Positions 35,148 to 43,649 of a stretch of DNA of 64,000 bases are shown in pieces. Position 1 is the first letter of the stretch, and each line of letters begins with the position of its first letter. The DNA is taken from NCBI RefSeq assembly GCF_001905385.1, contig NZ_LIPF01000001.1, forward strand, positions 1,292,765 through 1,356,764. The letters run 5' to 3'. The translations under genes and the position numbers were made by a program. Source of the DNA: Streptomyces sp. CB02414. Its GTDB lineage: Bacteria; Actinomycetota; Actinomycetes; Streptomycetales; Streptomycetaceae. The notes below the pieces were generated by a model. That model searched no databases and was not told the DNA's origin. It saw nothing but the letters and a program-made list of their open reading frames with translations.

Positions 35148-37370
35148 GTGCCCCGCTTCAGCGTCATCGTCCCCTGCTTCAAGGTGCAGGGCTTCCTGCG
35201 CGAGTGCCTGGACTCCGTGCTGGACCAGTCCTACCGGGACATCGAGGTCGTCGCCGTGGACGACTGCTCCCCGGACGACTGCGGCGCCATCCTCGACGAG
35301 TACGCGGCCGCCGACGACCGGGTGCGCGTGCTGCACCTGGAGGAGAACGCCGGCCTCGGCCGGGCCCGCAACGCCGCTCTGCCGCACGCCACCGGGGACT
35401 ACCTCTTCTTCCTCGACAGCGACGACACCCTCACCCCGGGCGCCCTGCGCGCCATGGCCGACCGGCTCGCGGAGGCGGACGACCCGGACGTCCTGGTCTT
35501 CGACTACGCCCGCACCTACTGGTGGGGCGGCACCCGGCGCAACGTCCTCGCCCACGTGCTCGGCGAAACCGACGAGACCTTCACCGCCGCCGAGCGCCCC
35601 GAGATCCTCGACCTGCTGATGGTGGTGTGGAACAAGGTCTACCGGCGCGACTTCGTCGAACGGGAGGGCTTCACCTTCCCGCCGGGCTACTACGAGGACA
35701 CGCCCTGGACCTTCCCGGTCATGTTCGCGGCCGGGCGGATCGCCACCCTGGACCGCGTCTGCCTGAACTACCGGCAGCGCCGCCAGGGCAACATCCTGTC
35801 CACCACCAGCCGCAAGCACTTCGACGTGCACGCGCAGTACGAGCGGGTCTTCGCGTTCCTCGACGACCGCCCGGAACTGGCCCGCTGGCGGCCGTTCCTG
35901 CACGCCAAGATGGGCGAGCACTGCCTGGACGTCCTGTCCAAGCCGGACCGGCTGCCGCCGGCGGACAAGGCGGAGTTCTTCCGCCGCACCGCCGAGATGT
36001 TCCGGGAGTACCGGCCCGAGGGCGCCGAGATCCCGGCCGAACTGCGCGTGCTGGAGCACGGGTACGCCGCCTACCGGCTGCGCCGCGAGTCCGGCCGGGC
36101 GGGCCGGGAGCTGGGGCGCCGGGCGCGGCAGGCGCGCGGGGCGGCCGGCGGCCGCCTGCGGCGGGTGCGGACGGCGGTGAACACGCGGCGCCCGCTCGAT
36201 GCGGACCTCGTCGTGTACTCGGCCTTCTCCCACCGGGGCGTACTGGGCGACCCGGCGGCGATCCACCGCAAGGCCCGCGAGATCGCCCCGCACCTGCGCG
36301 GGGTGTGGGTGGTGCGCGGCGAGGAGGAGGCGGCGGCACTGCCGCCGGACACCGAGCACGTGCTCCTCGGCAGCGCGGACTACCACCGGGCGGTCGAGCG
36401 GGCCGGGTTCCTCGTCAACAACGTCAACTGGCCCTGGGCCGTGCCCAAGCGGCCGGACAGCGTCCACATCCACACCCACCAGGGCACCCCGCTCAAGTAC
36501 ATGGGCGCCGACCTGCTGGGCCGGCCCGGCGCCCGGCACGGCCTGGACGTGCCGCAGATGCTGCGGCGGGCCGACCGCTGGGACCACAGCCTGGTCGCGG
36601 GCCGGTACGCGGAACGGATGTGGGAACGGGCGTACCCCTGCCACTTCGCGTCCGCGCGCACCGGCAGCCCGCGCAACGACGTGCTGGTGAACGCCGGTCC
36701 AGAGGCGGGCCGGCAGGTGCGCGAGCGGCTCGGCGTCCCCGAGGGGCACACCGTGGTGCTGTACGCGCCGACCCGCCGCGAGTACCGGCGGGGCGGGTAC
36801 GTGGAGCGGTTCGACCCGGCCCGGCTCGCCGCCGACCTCGGTGAGGGCCACACCCTGGTGGTGCGGCTGCACCCGTCGCTGGCCGACGGCCCGGCGCGCG
36901 GCATGGGCCTGGCGGAGCTGCACCGGCGGGGCGTGCTGATCGACGCGACCGACGAGCCGCACGTCGAGGACCTGATGCTCGCCTCCGACCTGCTGATCAC
37001 CGACTACTCGGCCCTGATGTTCGACTACGTCCTCCTGGACCGGCCCGTCCTCGTCCACGCGGACGACTGGGCCGCCTACACGGCGAGCCGCGGCGCCTAC
37101 TTCGACATCACCGCCGAGGCACCGGGCCACGTGTCGCGCTCCTACCGGGAGCTGGCTTGGCTGCTGACCTCCGGGGCGTGGCGGGACGAGGAGGCGGCGC
37201 GGCTCAGGTCCGCGTTCCGGGACCGGTTCTGCGAGTACGAGGACGGCCGGGCCGCCGAGCGGGTGGTGCGGACGCTGCTGCTGGGCGAGCCGATGCCGGA
37301 GCCCGCCGGGGTGCCCGGCGCCCGGTCCGTCCCCGCCGCCCCCGGCCGCGACCTGCTGGCCTCGTCATGA
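35148..37370 (+). CDS. GT2 + TagF-like two-domain glycopolymer transferase (paralogue 3)
   Basis: A 740-aa protein starting at GTG (MPRFSVIVPCFKV) behind GAGGAG. The GT2 motifs are intact: VDDCSPDD, FLDSDD and YYEDTPW. In the TagF half the catalytic-box His is Gln (HQGTPLK) and YAPTHRD has become YAPTRRE, while LHP and TDYSALMFDY are kept. Like paralogue 1 it is a likely active GT2 with an altered second domain. Its stop overlaps the next start (ATGA), so it is coupled to the membrane protein gene. Confidence 0.88.
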   Translation: MPRFSVIVPCFKVQGFLRECLDSVLDQSYRDIEVVAVDDCSPDDCGAILDEYAAADDRVRVLHLEENAGLGRARNAALPHATGDYLFFLDSDDTLTPGALRAMADRLAEADDPDVLVFDYARTYWWGGTRRNVLAHVLGETDETFTAAERPEILDLLMVVWNKVYRRDFVEREGFTFPPGYYEDTPWTFPVMFAAGRIATLDRVCLNYRQRRQGNILSTTSRKHFDVHAQYERVFAFLDDRPELARWRPFLHAKMGEHCLDVLSKPDRLPPADKAEFFRRTAEMFREYRPEGAEIPAELRVLEHGYAAYRLRRESGRAGRELGRRARQARGAAGGRLRRVRTAVNTRRPLDADLVVYSAFSHRGVLGDPAAIHRKAREIAPHLRGVWVVRGEEEAAALPPDTEHVLLGSADYHRAVERAGFLVNNVNWPWAVPKRPDSVHIHTHQGTPLKYMGADLLGRPGARHGLDVPQMLRRADRWDHSLVAGRYAERMWERAYPCHFASARTGSPRNDVLVNAGPEAGRQVRERLGVPEGHTVVLYAPTRREYRRGGYVERFDPARLAADLGEGHTLVVRLHPSLADGPARGMGLAELHRRGVLIDATDEPHVEDLMLASDLLITDYSALMFDYVLLDRPVLVHADDWAAYTASRGAYFDITAEAPGHVSRSYRELAWLLTSGAWRDEEAARLRSAFRDRFCEYEDGRAAERVVRTLLLGEPMPEPAGVPGARSVPAAPGRDLLASS

Positions 37371-38647
37371 GGCCGCGCACCTGGGTGCTGGTCCTGGCCG
37401 CGGTCTTCGCCCTGCTCCAGCTGGCGAACGTCACCGGCCGGGACACCCCCGACACCAAGAACTACCTGTCGTACGCCCTGAGTCTGGCGGGCGGGAGCAA
37501 ACGCGGGGTGGCCGCGGACACCATCGACCACGTGTGCGCGAGCAAGGCGTCGACGGCCCGCCGCGACCAGAGCGTGCACGTGGTCCGCTTCCACCGCCCC
37601 GACCCCACCGACCAGGTGACGTCCGACTGCCGGGAGCGGGAGTGGGCGCAGGTGGAACCGAGGCTGGCGGCCGGGCAGACCGGCGGGCACACCGTGCCGT
37701 ACATGACGGAACGCTTCATGCGGATCTTCGAGGCGCGGCCCGGCTACCCGCTGTTCCTGGTGCCCTTCGTCGTGCTCCTCGGGGCGACGTGGGGGCTGTG
37801 GGCGGCGGGCGTGGTCATCGCCTGCGCGGGCGGTGTCCTGGTCTTCCTGATCCTGCGCACCCTGTCCGCGCCGGCGCCGCTCGCGCTGACCGGGCAGGCG
37901 CTGTACTACGTGCTGCCGTGCGGGACGACGGCCATGCGGCCGATGACCGAGGGCCTGCTGATGGCGCTGACGCTGGCGGCGGTGTGGGGGTGCGCGCTGG
38001 TGCTGCGGGCGGGGCGGGCGCGGGCCGGGTACGCGCTGGTCGGCGGGTCGCTGGTCGCGCTGTTCACCGTGAAGCACTCGCAGGCGCTGTTCCTCGGGGT
38101 GTGCCTGGCGGCGGCGGGCGCGCTGCTCGCACTGCGGCGACGCCGCCGGGGACGGCCGCCGGGCCGGGAGGTGCTCGTGCTCGCGGCGGTCGGCCTGGCG
38201 GGCGCCGTCGGCACCATGGCCCTGTCACGGCTGCTGCACTACCCGTCGGTCTCCGACAGCCTCCAGGACCTGCTGACCGGGCACTTCGCCCGGCCGGACC
38301 GCGCGGACCCGTGGCCGGAGTTCTGGCAGTTGCAGGGCAACTTCTGGGTGGAGTGGCTGCGGCGGCAGGCGTGGGAGCCGTTGTTCGCGGCGGCGCTGGG
38401 CGCCGGGGCGTGGGGTGCGCTGCGGCGCGGCGGCGCGGTCGGGGTCTTCCTGGTCGCGGCGGCGTTCACCGGCATCCTGACGCAAGCGGGGCACCCGGAC
38501 ATCGACATCTGGGGCGAGCGGCTGATCGTGCTGGCCTGGCTGCTGCCGGTGGTGGGCATCCCGCTGCTGCTGGAGCCGGTGGTGCGGGCCGGCCGGGTGG
38601 CGCTGCCGGCGCAGGGGCAGGCCGAACGGGCGCGCGTGGCCGACTGA
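37367..38647 (+). CDS. Polytopic membrane protein, possible GT-C-type glycosyltransferase
   Basis: A 426-aa protein with an N-terminal TM, a hydrophilic loop of about 100 residues (about 35-120) containing two Cys, then eight or so TM segments. The layout, a large loop after TM1 followed by packed helices, resembles lipid-linked-sugar transferases of the GT-C class, but no conserved family motif was recognised. Translational coupling to the GT2-TagF gene suggests it acts on the same polymer. It could also be a flippase or polymerase. Confidence 0.75.
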   Translation: MRPRTWVLVLAAVFALLQLANVTGRDTPDTKNYLSYALSLAGGSKRGVAADTIDHVCASKASTARRDQSVHVVRFHRPDPTDQVTSDCREREWAQVEPRLAAGQTGGHTVPYMTERFMRIFEARPGYPLFLVPFVVLLGATWGLWAAGVVIACAGGVLVFLILRTLSAPAPLALTGQALYYVLPCGTTAMRPMTEGLLMALTLAAVWGCALVLRAGRARAGYALVGGSLVALFTVKHSQALFLGVCLAAAGALLALRRRRRGRPPGREVLVLAAVGLAGAVGTMALSRLLHYPSVSDSLQDLLTGHFARPDRADPWPEFWQLQGNFWVEWLRRQAWEPLFAAALGAGAWGALRRGGAVGVFLVAAAFTGILTQAGHPDIDIWGERLIVLAWLLPVVGIPLLLEPVVRAGRVALPAQGQAERARVAD

Positions 38648-38770
38648 ACGGACGCGCGCCGCCGGTTGACGGTCACTCGATGCGGTGACGTGAGGTCGTG
38701 TCGTTGACCTCGACGGAGCCACCGGGAACATACGGCAAATGCCTCGAATGTCCCACCCTTCGCACGTCCC

Positions 38771-40333
38771 GTGAGCGCCGGTGTCCTCGTCCGGCGGCCC
38801 GTGCGCGGTGCCACGGCGCTGCGCGGCGGCCGGTCCTGGCGTCCCACCCCGTACCAGGCCGCCGGTTTCCTGTTCTTCCTGGTGATGACGCTGGCGTACT
38901 GGGCGGTGCCGCTGTGCTGCGACGCCGGCCAGCACGCGGCCGTCGTCGAGCGCCTGAAGGCGAACCTCCTGGATCCCCGCCACCCGATGGCCGACCTGCC
39001 GGGCGCGGGCAGCGCCTACTACTCGCCGTACGCGGTCGCGCAGGGTCTGTTCGCGCGGCTGACCGGGCTGGGCGGCTGGGAGGTGGTGCGGCTCGCCGGG
39101 CCACTGAACCTGCTGGTCCTGCTGACCGGCCTCGGCCGCTTCGTGCGGGTGCTGAGCCCGCGGCCGTGGGCTCCGGTGCTGGCGCTGGGCGCGATGACGC
39201 TGCTGTGGGGCACCGAGCGGGCCTGGTGGAGCGGCTACCTCGGGCTGATGTCGATGACGGGCAACCTCGGCTACCCGTCGGCGTTCGCGATCGGGCTCAC
39301 CTTCTGGGCGTGGGCGCTGACGGGCGCGCGGGCCCGGGACGAGCGCCGGGTGCGGTACGTGGGCCCGAGCGGCCTGCGCGGCCTGCCCGGCTACGCGGGT
39401 CTCGGCCTCCTCTACGGCCTGGTCCTCCTCGTCCACCCGATCACGGCGGTGGCGGCGGCACTGGGCGCGGTGGCGCTGGTGGCCGGATGGCAGCGCGGGT
39501 GGCGGGGACCGGTCGTCGGGCGGTGGGCGCTGACGGGCGCCGTGGCGGTGGCGTCGGCGGCGCTGTGGCCGTACTTCGACGTGTTCGCGCTGGCCGGGGA
39601 CGAGAGCGTGGACGGGATGCACCGCGTGCTCTACCTGCACCTGCCCGGGGAGTTCTGGCTGGCGCTGCTCGGGCTGCCGGCGCTGTGGCGGCGCGGACGG
39701 GCGTCGGCGCGCGATCCGCTGGTGCTGCTCTTCGCGCTGGACTGCGCGGTGGTGGCATACGGCTGGTTCAGCGGCCACTACACCTACGGCCGCATCCTCG
39801 GGCTGACGCTGGTGCCGTTGCAGTTCGCGCTGGCGGTGGAGCTGGCGGCACCCCGGCCCTGGGGGTGGTGGCGCAGGGCGCTGGGCGCGGCGGCGGCCGC
39901 GGGGGCGGTGCTGGGCTTCCTCACGGTGCAGGCGGGGGCGGTGGTGCCGCGGGCGCTGGACCCGGTCGGTTTCGAGCAGCCGCCGAACTGGCCGACGTAC
40001 GAGTGGGCGGCGCGGCACATCGGCCCCGGCGAGGTCGTGATCACCGACGGCTACTACGCCGGGCACGCCATCGCCGGGTACGGGCCGAACCTCGCGGCGC
40101 CCGCCTGGCCGGACCCGTCGCTGGACGAGCGGGAGCGCGGGCGGCGGGCGGCCGACGTGGAGGCGTACCTCGCCCCCGGCTCGACCCGCGCCGAGCGCAC
40201 CGCGATCGTCCGCCGGTACGACGTCCGCTGGCTGCTGCTCACCCGCTGGCAGCCGGTGCCCGAGGAGGCGGTGGTGGTGGCGTGGAGCGAGCGGACGGGC
40301 GAGGTGCTGGCGCGGGTCGGGGCTACTCGATGA
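38771..40333 (+). CDS. Polytopic membrane protein, paralogue of the one at 49.6-51.0 kb
   Basis: A 520-aa protein starting at GTG with about ten TM segments and a soluble C-terminal part of about 110 residues. It shares its architecture and marks (YYSPYAVAQGL, LLWGTERAWWSG, conserved polar His in the helices) with the 481-aa protein at 49579-51024, which has YYSPWTVLLGA and LLWGTEEFSWSG. These are probably GT-C-like or polymer-modifying enzymes. The last 11 bases overlap the end of the convergent ohrA gene. No known family was assigned. Confidence 0.78.
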   Translation: MSAGVLVRRPVRGATALRGGRSWRPTPYQAAGFLFFLVMTLAYWAVPLCCDAGQHAAVVERLKANLLDPRHPMADLPGAGSAYYSPYAVAQGLFARLTGLGGWEVVRLAGPLNLLVLLTGLGRFVRVLSPRPWAPVLALGAMTLLWGTERAWWSGYLGLMSMTGNLGYPSAFAIGLTFWAWALTGARARDERRVRYVGPSGLRGLPGYAGLGLLYGLVLLVHPITAVAAALGAVALVAGWQRGWRGPVVGRWALTGAVAVASAALWPYFDVFALAGDESVDGMHRVLYLHLPGEFWLALLGLPALWRRGRASARDPLVLLFALDCAVVAYGWFSGHYTYGRILGLTLVPLQFALAVELAAPRPWGWWRRALGAAAAAGAVLGFLTVQAGAVVPRALDPVGFEQPPNWPTYEWAARHIGPGEVVITDGYYAGHAIAGYGPNLAAPAWPDPSLDERERGRRAADVEAYLAPGSTRAERTAIVRRYDVRWLLLTRWQPVPEEAVVVAWSERTGEVLARVGATR

Positions 40334-40736
40334 CCAGCTCGACCGGGATGTTGCCCCGGGTGGCGTTGGAGTAGGGGCAGACCTGGTGGGCTTGCTCGAC
40401 CAGCTTGCGGCCGGTCTCCTCGTCCAGGCCCTCGGGCAGCTCGACCCGCAGCGTGACGGTGAGCGCGAAGCCCTCGCCCTGCTTGCCGATGCCGACCTCG
40501 GCGGTCACCGCGGCGTCGCTGACGTCGACCTTGGCCTGCCGGCCGACCAGGCCGAGGGCGCTGCCGAAGCAGGCGGCGTACCCGGCGGCGAACAGCTGCT
40601 CGGGGTTGGTGCCCTGCCCGTTGCCGCCCATCTCGACGGGGACGCCGAGCGCGAGGTCGAGGGTGCCGTCGGAGCTGACGGCGCGGCCGTCCCGGCCGTG
40701 GGTGGCGGTGGCGGCGGCGGTGTAGATGGCGTCCAT
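40323..40736 (-). CDS. ohrA: Organic hydroperoxide resistance protein (Ohr/OsmC family)
   Basis: A 137-aa thiol peroxidase with both catalytic Cys: one in AACFGSAL near residue 56 and one in the Ohr signature VCPYSNATRGN near 120. It reduces organic and fatty-acid hydroperoxides. The ATG at 40736 gives the usual Ohr length (MDAIYTAAATATHGRDG). It is divergent from ohrR; in S. coelicolor the Ohr gene divergent from ohrR is, from memory, ohrA. Confidence 0.95.
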   Translation of the reverse strand: MDAIYTAAATATHGRDGRAVSSDGTLDLALGVPVEMGGNGQGTNPEQLFAAGYAACFGSALGLVGRQAKVDVSDAAVTAEVGIGKQGEGFALTVTLRVELPEGLDEETGRKLVEQAHQVCPYSNATRGNIPVELVIE

Positions 40737-40794
40737 GGGAGAACCGTCCCTCTCGTGCGGGAGAAGCGTCGCGACGACGCCTGACACGACAAGT

Positions 40795-40860
40795 AGAGCA
40801 CGCAATTCAATCGAACACAACTACATTGTGCGCAACTCAATAGCACGCAAGCCCCGTCGG
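40795..40860. promoter_or_regulatory. Probable OhrR operator region between ohrA and ohrR
   Basis: An AT-rich island in the divergent intergenic space. CACAA-N5-TTGTG (40816-40830) is a perfect inverted repeat flanked by direct repeats CGCAATTCAA (40801) and CGCAACTCAA (40831), 30 bp apart. This fits a MarR-family operator that could control both genes. Confidence 0.6.
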
Positions 40861-40874
40861 CTAGCCTGGAGGAC

Positions 40875-41345
40875 ATGACCACGCCCGCAACGGACTGGCT
40901 CCGCCTGGACCAGCAGATCTGCTTCTCCCTGAACGCGGCCTCGCGCGCCTTCAACGGCGTCTACCGCGTGGTCCTCAAGGACCTCGGGCTCACCTACCCG
41001 CAGTACCTGGTGATGCTGGTGCTGTGGGAGCACGGCGAACTGCCGGTGAAGAGGCTCGGCGAGCACCTGCGCCTCGACTCCGGCACGCTGTCCCCGCTGC
41101 TCAAGCGGCTGGAGGCGGCCGGCCTGGTCCGCCGGGAGCGCAGCGCGCGCGACGAGCGGTCCGTGGAGGTCCGGCTCACCGGCGAGGGCGTGGCGCTGCG
41201 CGAGCGGGCCACCGAAGTACCGCGCCGGATCGCGACGGCCACCGGCCTCGACCTCGCGGAGGTCCAGGACCTCCGCACCCGTCTCGACCGCCTCACGGCG
41301 GCCCTGGACACGTACGGCACCGAGGCGGCCCCCACCACGTCCTGA
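40875..41345 (+). CDS. ohrR: MarR-family organic hydroperoxide regulator OhrR
   Basis: A 156-aa winged-helix protein with the OhrR peroxide-sensing Cys in the first helix (QQICFSLNAASR, Cys near 16), a MarR recognition region (LDSGTLSPLLKRLEAAGLVRR) and the wing (RDERSVEVRLTGEG). Oxidation of the Cys releases DNA and induces ohrA. It is divergent from ohrA, with a 138-bp shared regulatory region. Confidence 0.95.
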   Translation: MTTPATDWLRLDQQICFSLNAASRAFNGVYRVVLKDLGLTYPQYLVMLVLWEHGELPVKRLGEHLRLDSGTLSPLLKRLEAAGLVRRERSARDERSVEVRLTGEGVALRERATEVPRRIATATGLDLAEVQDLRTRLDRLTAALDTYGTEAAPTTS

Positions 41346-41420
41346 CGAGTGCGGCGCCCGCAGGACGCCTGAATGACGGATCATGACCACCGAGGACCAC
41401 TGACGAGGGGACGGCCGCAC

Positions 41421-42401
41421 ATGACCTGGCTGATCACCGGCGGCGCCGGCTACATCGGGGCGCACGTCGTGAGGGCGATGACGGAGGCGGGCGAGACGGC
41501 GGTCGTGTACGACGACCTGTCCACCGGCATCGCCGAGCGCGTGCCGGACGGCGTCCCCCTCGTCGTGGGCTCGGTCCTGGACCGCGAACGCGTCGCCCGC
41601 GCCCTCACCGACCACTCCGTCACCGGCGTCGTCCATCTGGCCGCCAAGAAGCAGGTCGGCGAGTCGGTGGAGCTGCCCCTGCGGTACTACCGGGAGAACG
41701 TCGAGGGCCTGCGCGTCCTGCTGGACGCGGTCACCGCGGCCGGCGTCCCGTCCTTCGTCTTCTCGTCCTCCGCCGCCGTGTACGGCATGCCCGACGTGGA
41801 CCTGGTGACGGAAGAGACGCCGTGCCTGCCCATGTCGCCGTACGGCGAGACCAAGCTGGCCGGCGAGTGGCTGGTGCGCGCGACCGGCCGGGCGACGGGC
41901 CTGTCCACGGCGTCCCTGCGTTACTTCAACGTGGCGGGTGCCGCGAGCCCGGAACTCGCCGACACCGGCGTCTACAACCTCGTCCCGATGGTCTTCGAGA
42001 AGCTGACCGAGTCCGCGGCCCCCCGCATCTTCGGCGACGACTACGCGACGCCGGACGGCACCTGCGTCCGCGACTACATCCACGTGATCGACCTGGCCGA
42101 GGCCCACGTCGCCGCCGCCCGCGCCCTCCGGTCCGCCCCAGGCCGCTCCCTCACCCTCAACATCGGCCGGGGCGAGGGCGTCTCCGTCCGCGAGATGATC
42201 GACCGCATCAACGCCCTCACCGGCCACGACCACCCCCCGACGGTCACCCCCCGCCGCCCCGGCGACCCGGCCCGCGTGGTCGCCTCGGCCGACCGCGCCG
42301 CCGCCGAACTGGGCTGGAAGGCCAAGTACGACGTCGAGGACATGATCACGTCGGCGTGGGCGGGCTGGGTGCGGCTGCATCCGGGGGCGGCGCGGGACTA
42401 G
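41421..42401 (+). CDS. galE: UDP-glucose 4-epimerase
   Basis: A 326-aa short-chain dehydrogenase with the NAD-binding GGAGYIG (7-13), the Ser in SSSAAVYG and the YxxxK pair in SPYGETK. ATPDGTCVRDYIHV is the GalE signature. It interconverts UDP-glucose and UDP-galactose. GAGGGG precedes the ATG at 41421. Its place among polymer genes suggests it supplies UDP-galactose for surface glycans, though GalE also works in the Leloir pathway. Confidence 0.94.
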   Translation: MTWLITGGAGYIGAHVVRAMTEAGETAVVYDDLSTGIAERVPDGVPLVVGSVLDRERVARALTDHSVTGVVHLAAKKQVGESVELPLRYYRENVEGLRVLLDAVTAAGVPSFVFSSSAAVYGMPDVDLVTEETPCLPMSPYGETKLAGEWLVRATGRATGLSTASLRYFNVAGAASPELADTGVYNLVPMVFEKLTESAAPRIFGDDYATPDGTCVRDYIHVIDLAEAHVAAARALRSAPGRSLTLNIGRGEGVSVREMIDRINALTGHDHPPTVTPRRPGDPARVVASADRAAAELGWKAKYDVEDMITSAWAGWVRLHPGAARD

Positions 42402-42404
42402 GCC

Positions 42405-42665
42405 ATGACCAACGCTGCGGTGCCGGTCATCGACCGGGCCCTGGGCGCCGTCATCGGATCGGCCGTCGGTGACGCCCTCGGTGCACCCTTCGAGTTCGGC
42501 GCCGAGGGCGCCTTCTCCGCACGCTTCCCCGAGCCGGGGCACGGCGACGAGATGTGCGGGGGCGGCGGCTGGAACCCGGGCGAGGCCACGGACGACACGC
42601 AGATGGCGGTCCTGGTCGCCGAGTCCCTACCGGGTCGCCTGACAGCTGTTCACCCTCGCCCCTGA
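42405..42665 (+). pseudogene. Truncated ADP-ribosylglycohydrolase remnant
   Basis: This 86-codon frame starts 3 bp after the galE stop and matches only the N-terminus of ADP-ribosylglycohydrolase (DraG-like) proteins: GAVIGSAVGDALGAPFEF and the metal-site motif ATDDTQMAVLVAESL. The family is usually about 300 residues. Here similarity stops after AESL and the frame ends 12 codons later. The second half of the metal site is missing, so it is almost surely inactive. Confidence 0.7.
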
Positions 42666-42687
42666 CGATCACAGGGCTACCTTGCGT

Positions 42688-42847
42688 ATGAGCAACGACA
42701 CCCTCTCCGGCCGGACGGTCTGCCTGGTCCCGCTCTCCGTCGACCACGCCGAGTCACTCCTGCCCTCCGCATGGCTGGGTCTGGTCTACGAGGGGACGCT
42801 GCGCAGCCACATGGTCCGTCAGGACGGCAGGCGTCGTGACCCGGCCG
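42688..42847 (+). pseudogene. GNAT acetyltransferase gene with internal deletion
   Basis: The first residues (LSGRTVCLVPLSVDHAESLL) look like the start of a RimJ-type GNAT. After a few residues the frame jumps to WLGLVYEGTLRSHM and VRQDGRRRD, typical of the last strands of the same family. The acetyl-CoA binding core (about 120 residues) is missing. Beyond RRRD the frame runs into antisense TetR sequence. It seems to be one gene that lost its centre in frame. Confidence 0.6.
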
Positions 42848-42850
42848 CCC

Positions 42851-43483
42851 TCAGAGCGCCTTCAGCCCCTCCGCCGTGGCCCGCGCCAGTGCCGCCAGGT
42901 ACCCCTTCGGCAGCTTCGGGCTGCGGATGACCACCGAGCGCCAGTAGAGCGGGCCCGAGATCAGGTCGAGGGCGAGGTCGGGGTCGACGGCCGGGCTCAG
43001 TTCGCCGCGTTCCGTCGCCGCCTCGAGGATCTTGCTGGCGACGCCGTCCTGCCCTTCCCGCAGGGTCTTCCGCATGGCTTCCGCGATGTCGGGATTACGG
43101 GCCGCCTCCGCCTGGAGGTCGGGGATGACCTGCGAGGCCACCGGGTGGCGCAGGGCGCGGGACGTCACCTCGTACAGCAGCCGCAGGTCGCCCTCCAGGG
43201 ACCCGGTGTCGGGCGCGGGCAGGCCCTGCACGGCGAGCGCGGAGACGATGTCGAGGACCAGGTGCAGCTTGGAGCGCCAGCGACGGTAGACGGCCGTCTT
43301 GCCGACGCCCGCGCGGCGCGCGATGCCCTCGATGGACATCCGCGCGTAGCCGACCGCCGCCAGCTCCTCGAAGACCGCCGCCCGGATGGCCTCCGTCACA
43401 TCCTCGCGGAGCACCGCCGCCCCGGCGGGTGCCCGGCGGCGCGGGCGCGGCTGCGGCTGCGGCTCGTCGGCGTTGGTCGTCAT
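42851..43483 (-). CDS. TetR-family transcriptional regulator
   Basis: A 210-aa protein with a TetR helix-turn-helix at about 28-75 (YARMSIEGIARRAGVGKTAVYRRWRS, split over two helices) and a C-terminal ligand domain of the TetR_C type (DLRLLYEVTSRALRHPVA). The ATG at 43483 precedes an Arg/Pro-rich lead. It is divergent from the tagG-like gene, and two palindromic operator candidates lie between them. It probably represses itself and the exporter; the ligand is unknown. Confidence 0.93.
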   Translation of the reverse strand: MTTNADEPQPQPRPRRRAPAGAAVLREDVTEAIRAAVFEELAAVGYARMSIEGIARRAGVGKTAVYRRWRSKLHLVLDIVSALAVQGLPAPDTGSLEGDLRLLYEVTSRALRHPVASQVIPDLQAEAARNPDIAEAMRKTLREGQDGVASKILEAATERGELSPAVDPDLALDLISGPLYWRSVVIRSPKLPKGYLAALARATAEGLKAL

Positions 43484-43508
43484 GCGGGCCAAGCATAGGG
43501 CGTCACGA

Positions 43509-43530
43509 CGAAACGGTTGCGTTCCGACGT
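43509..43530. promoter_or_regulatory. TetR operator candidate, copy 1
   Basis: CGAAACG-GTTG-CGTTCCG is an inverted repeat with one mismatch, followed by ACGT. It matches copy 2 at 43557-43578 at 18 of 22 positions. Confidence 0.6.
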
Positions 43531-43556
43531 CGCCACGCCCTACGCTCACGTTGCGA

Positions 43557-43578
43557 CGATACGGTCCCGTCCCGACGT
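43557..43578. promoter_or_regulatory. TetR operator candidate, copy 2
   Basis: CGATACG-GTCC-CGTCCCG followed by ACGT repeats the copy 1 pattern 48 bp downstream. Together they fit CGNNACGGNNNCGTNCCG, a shape typical of TetR operators. Confidence 0.6.
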
Positions 43579-43649
43579 TAATGAACCCGCTCCGACACGC
43601 AGGTGAACGCCGGGCGCCGCCATCCCTCCCCCGAGCGAAAGCAGCGGAT

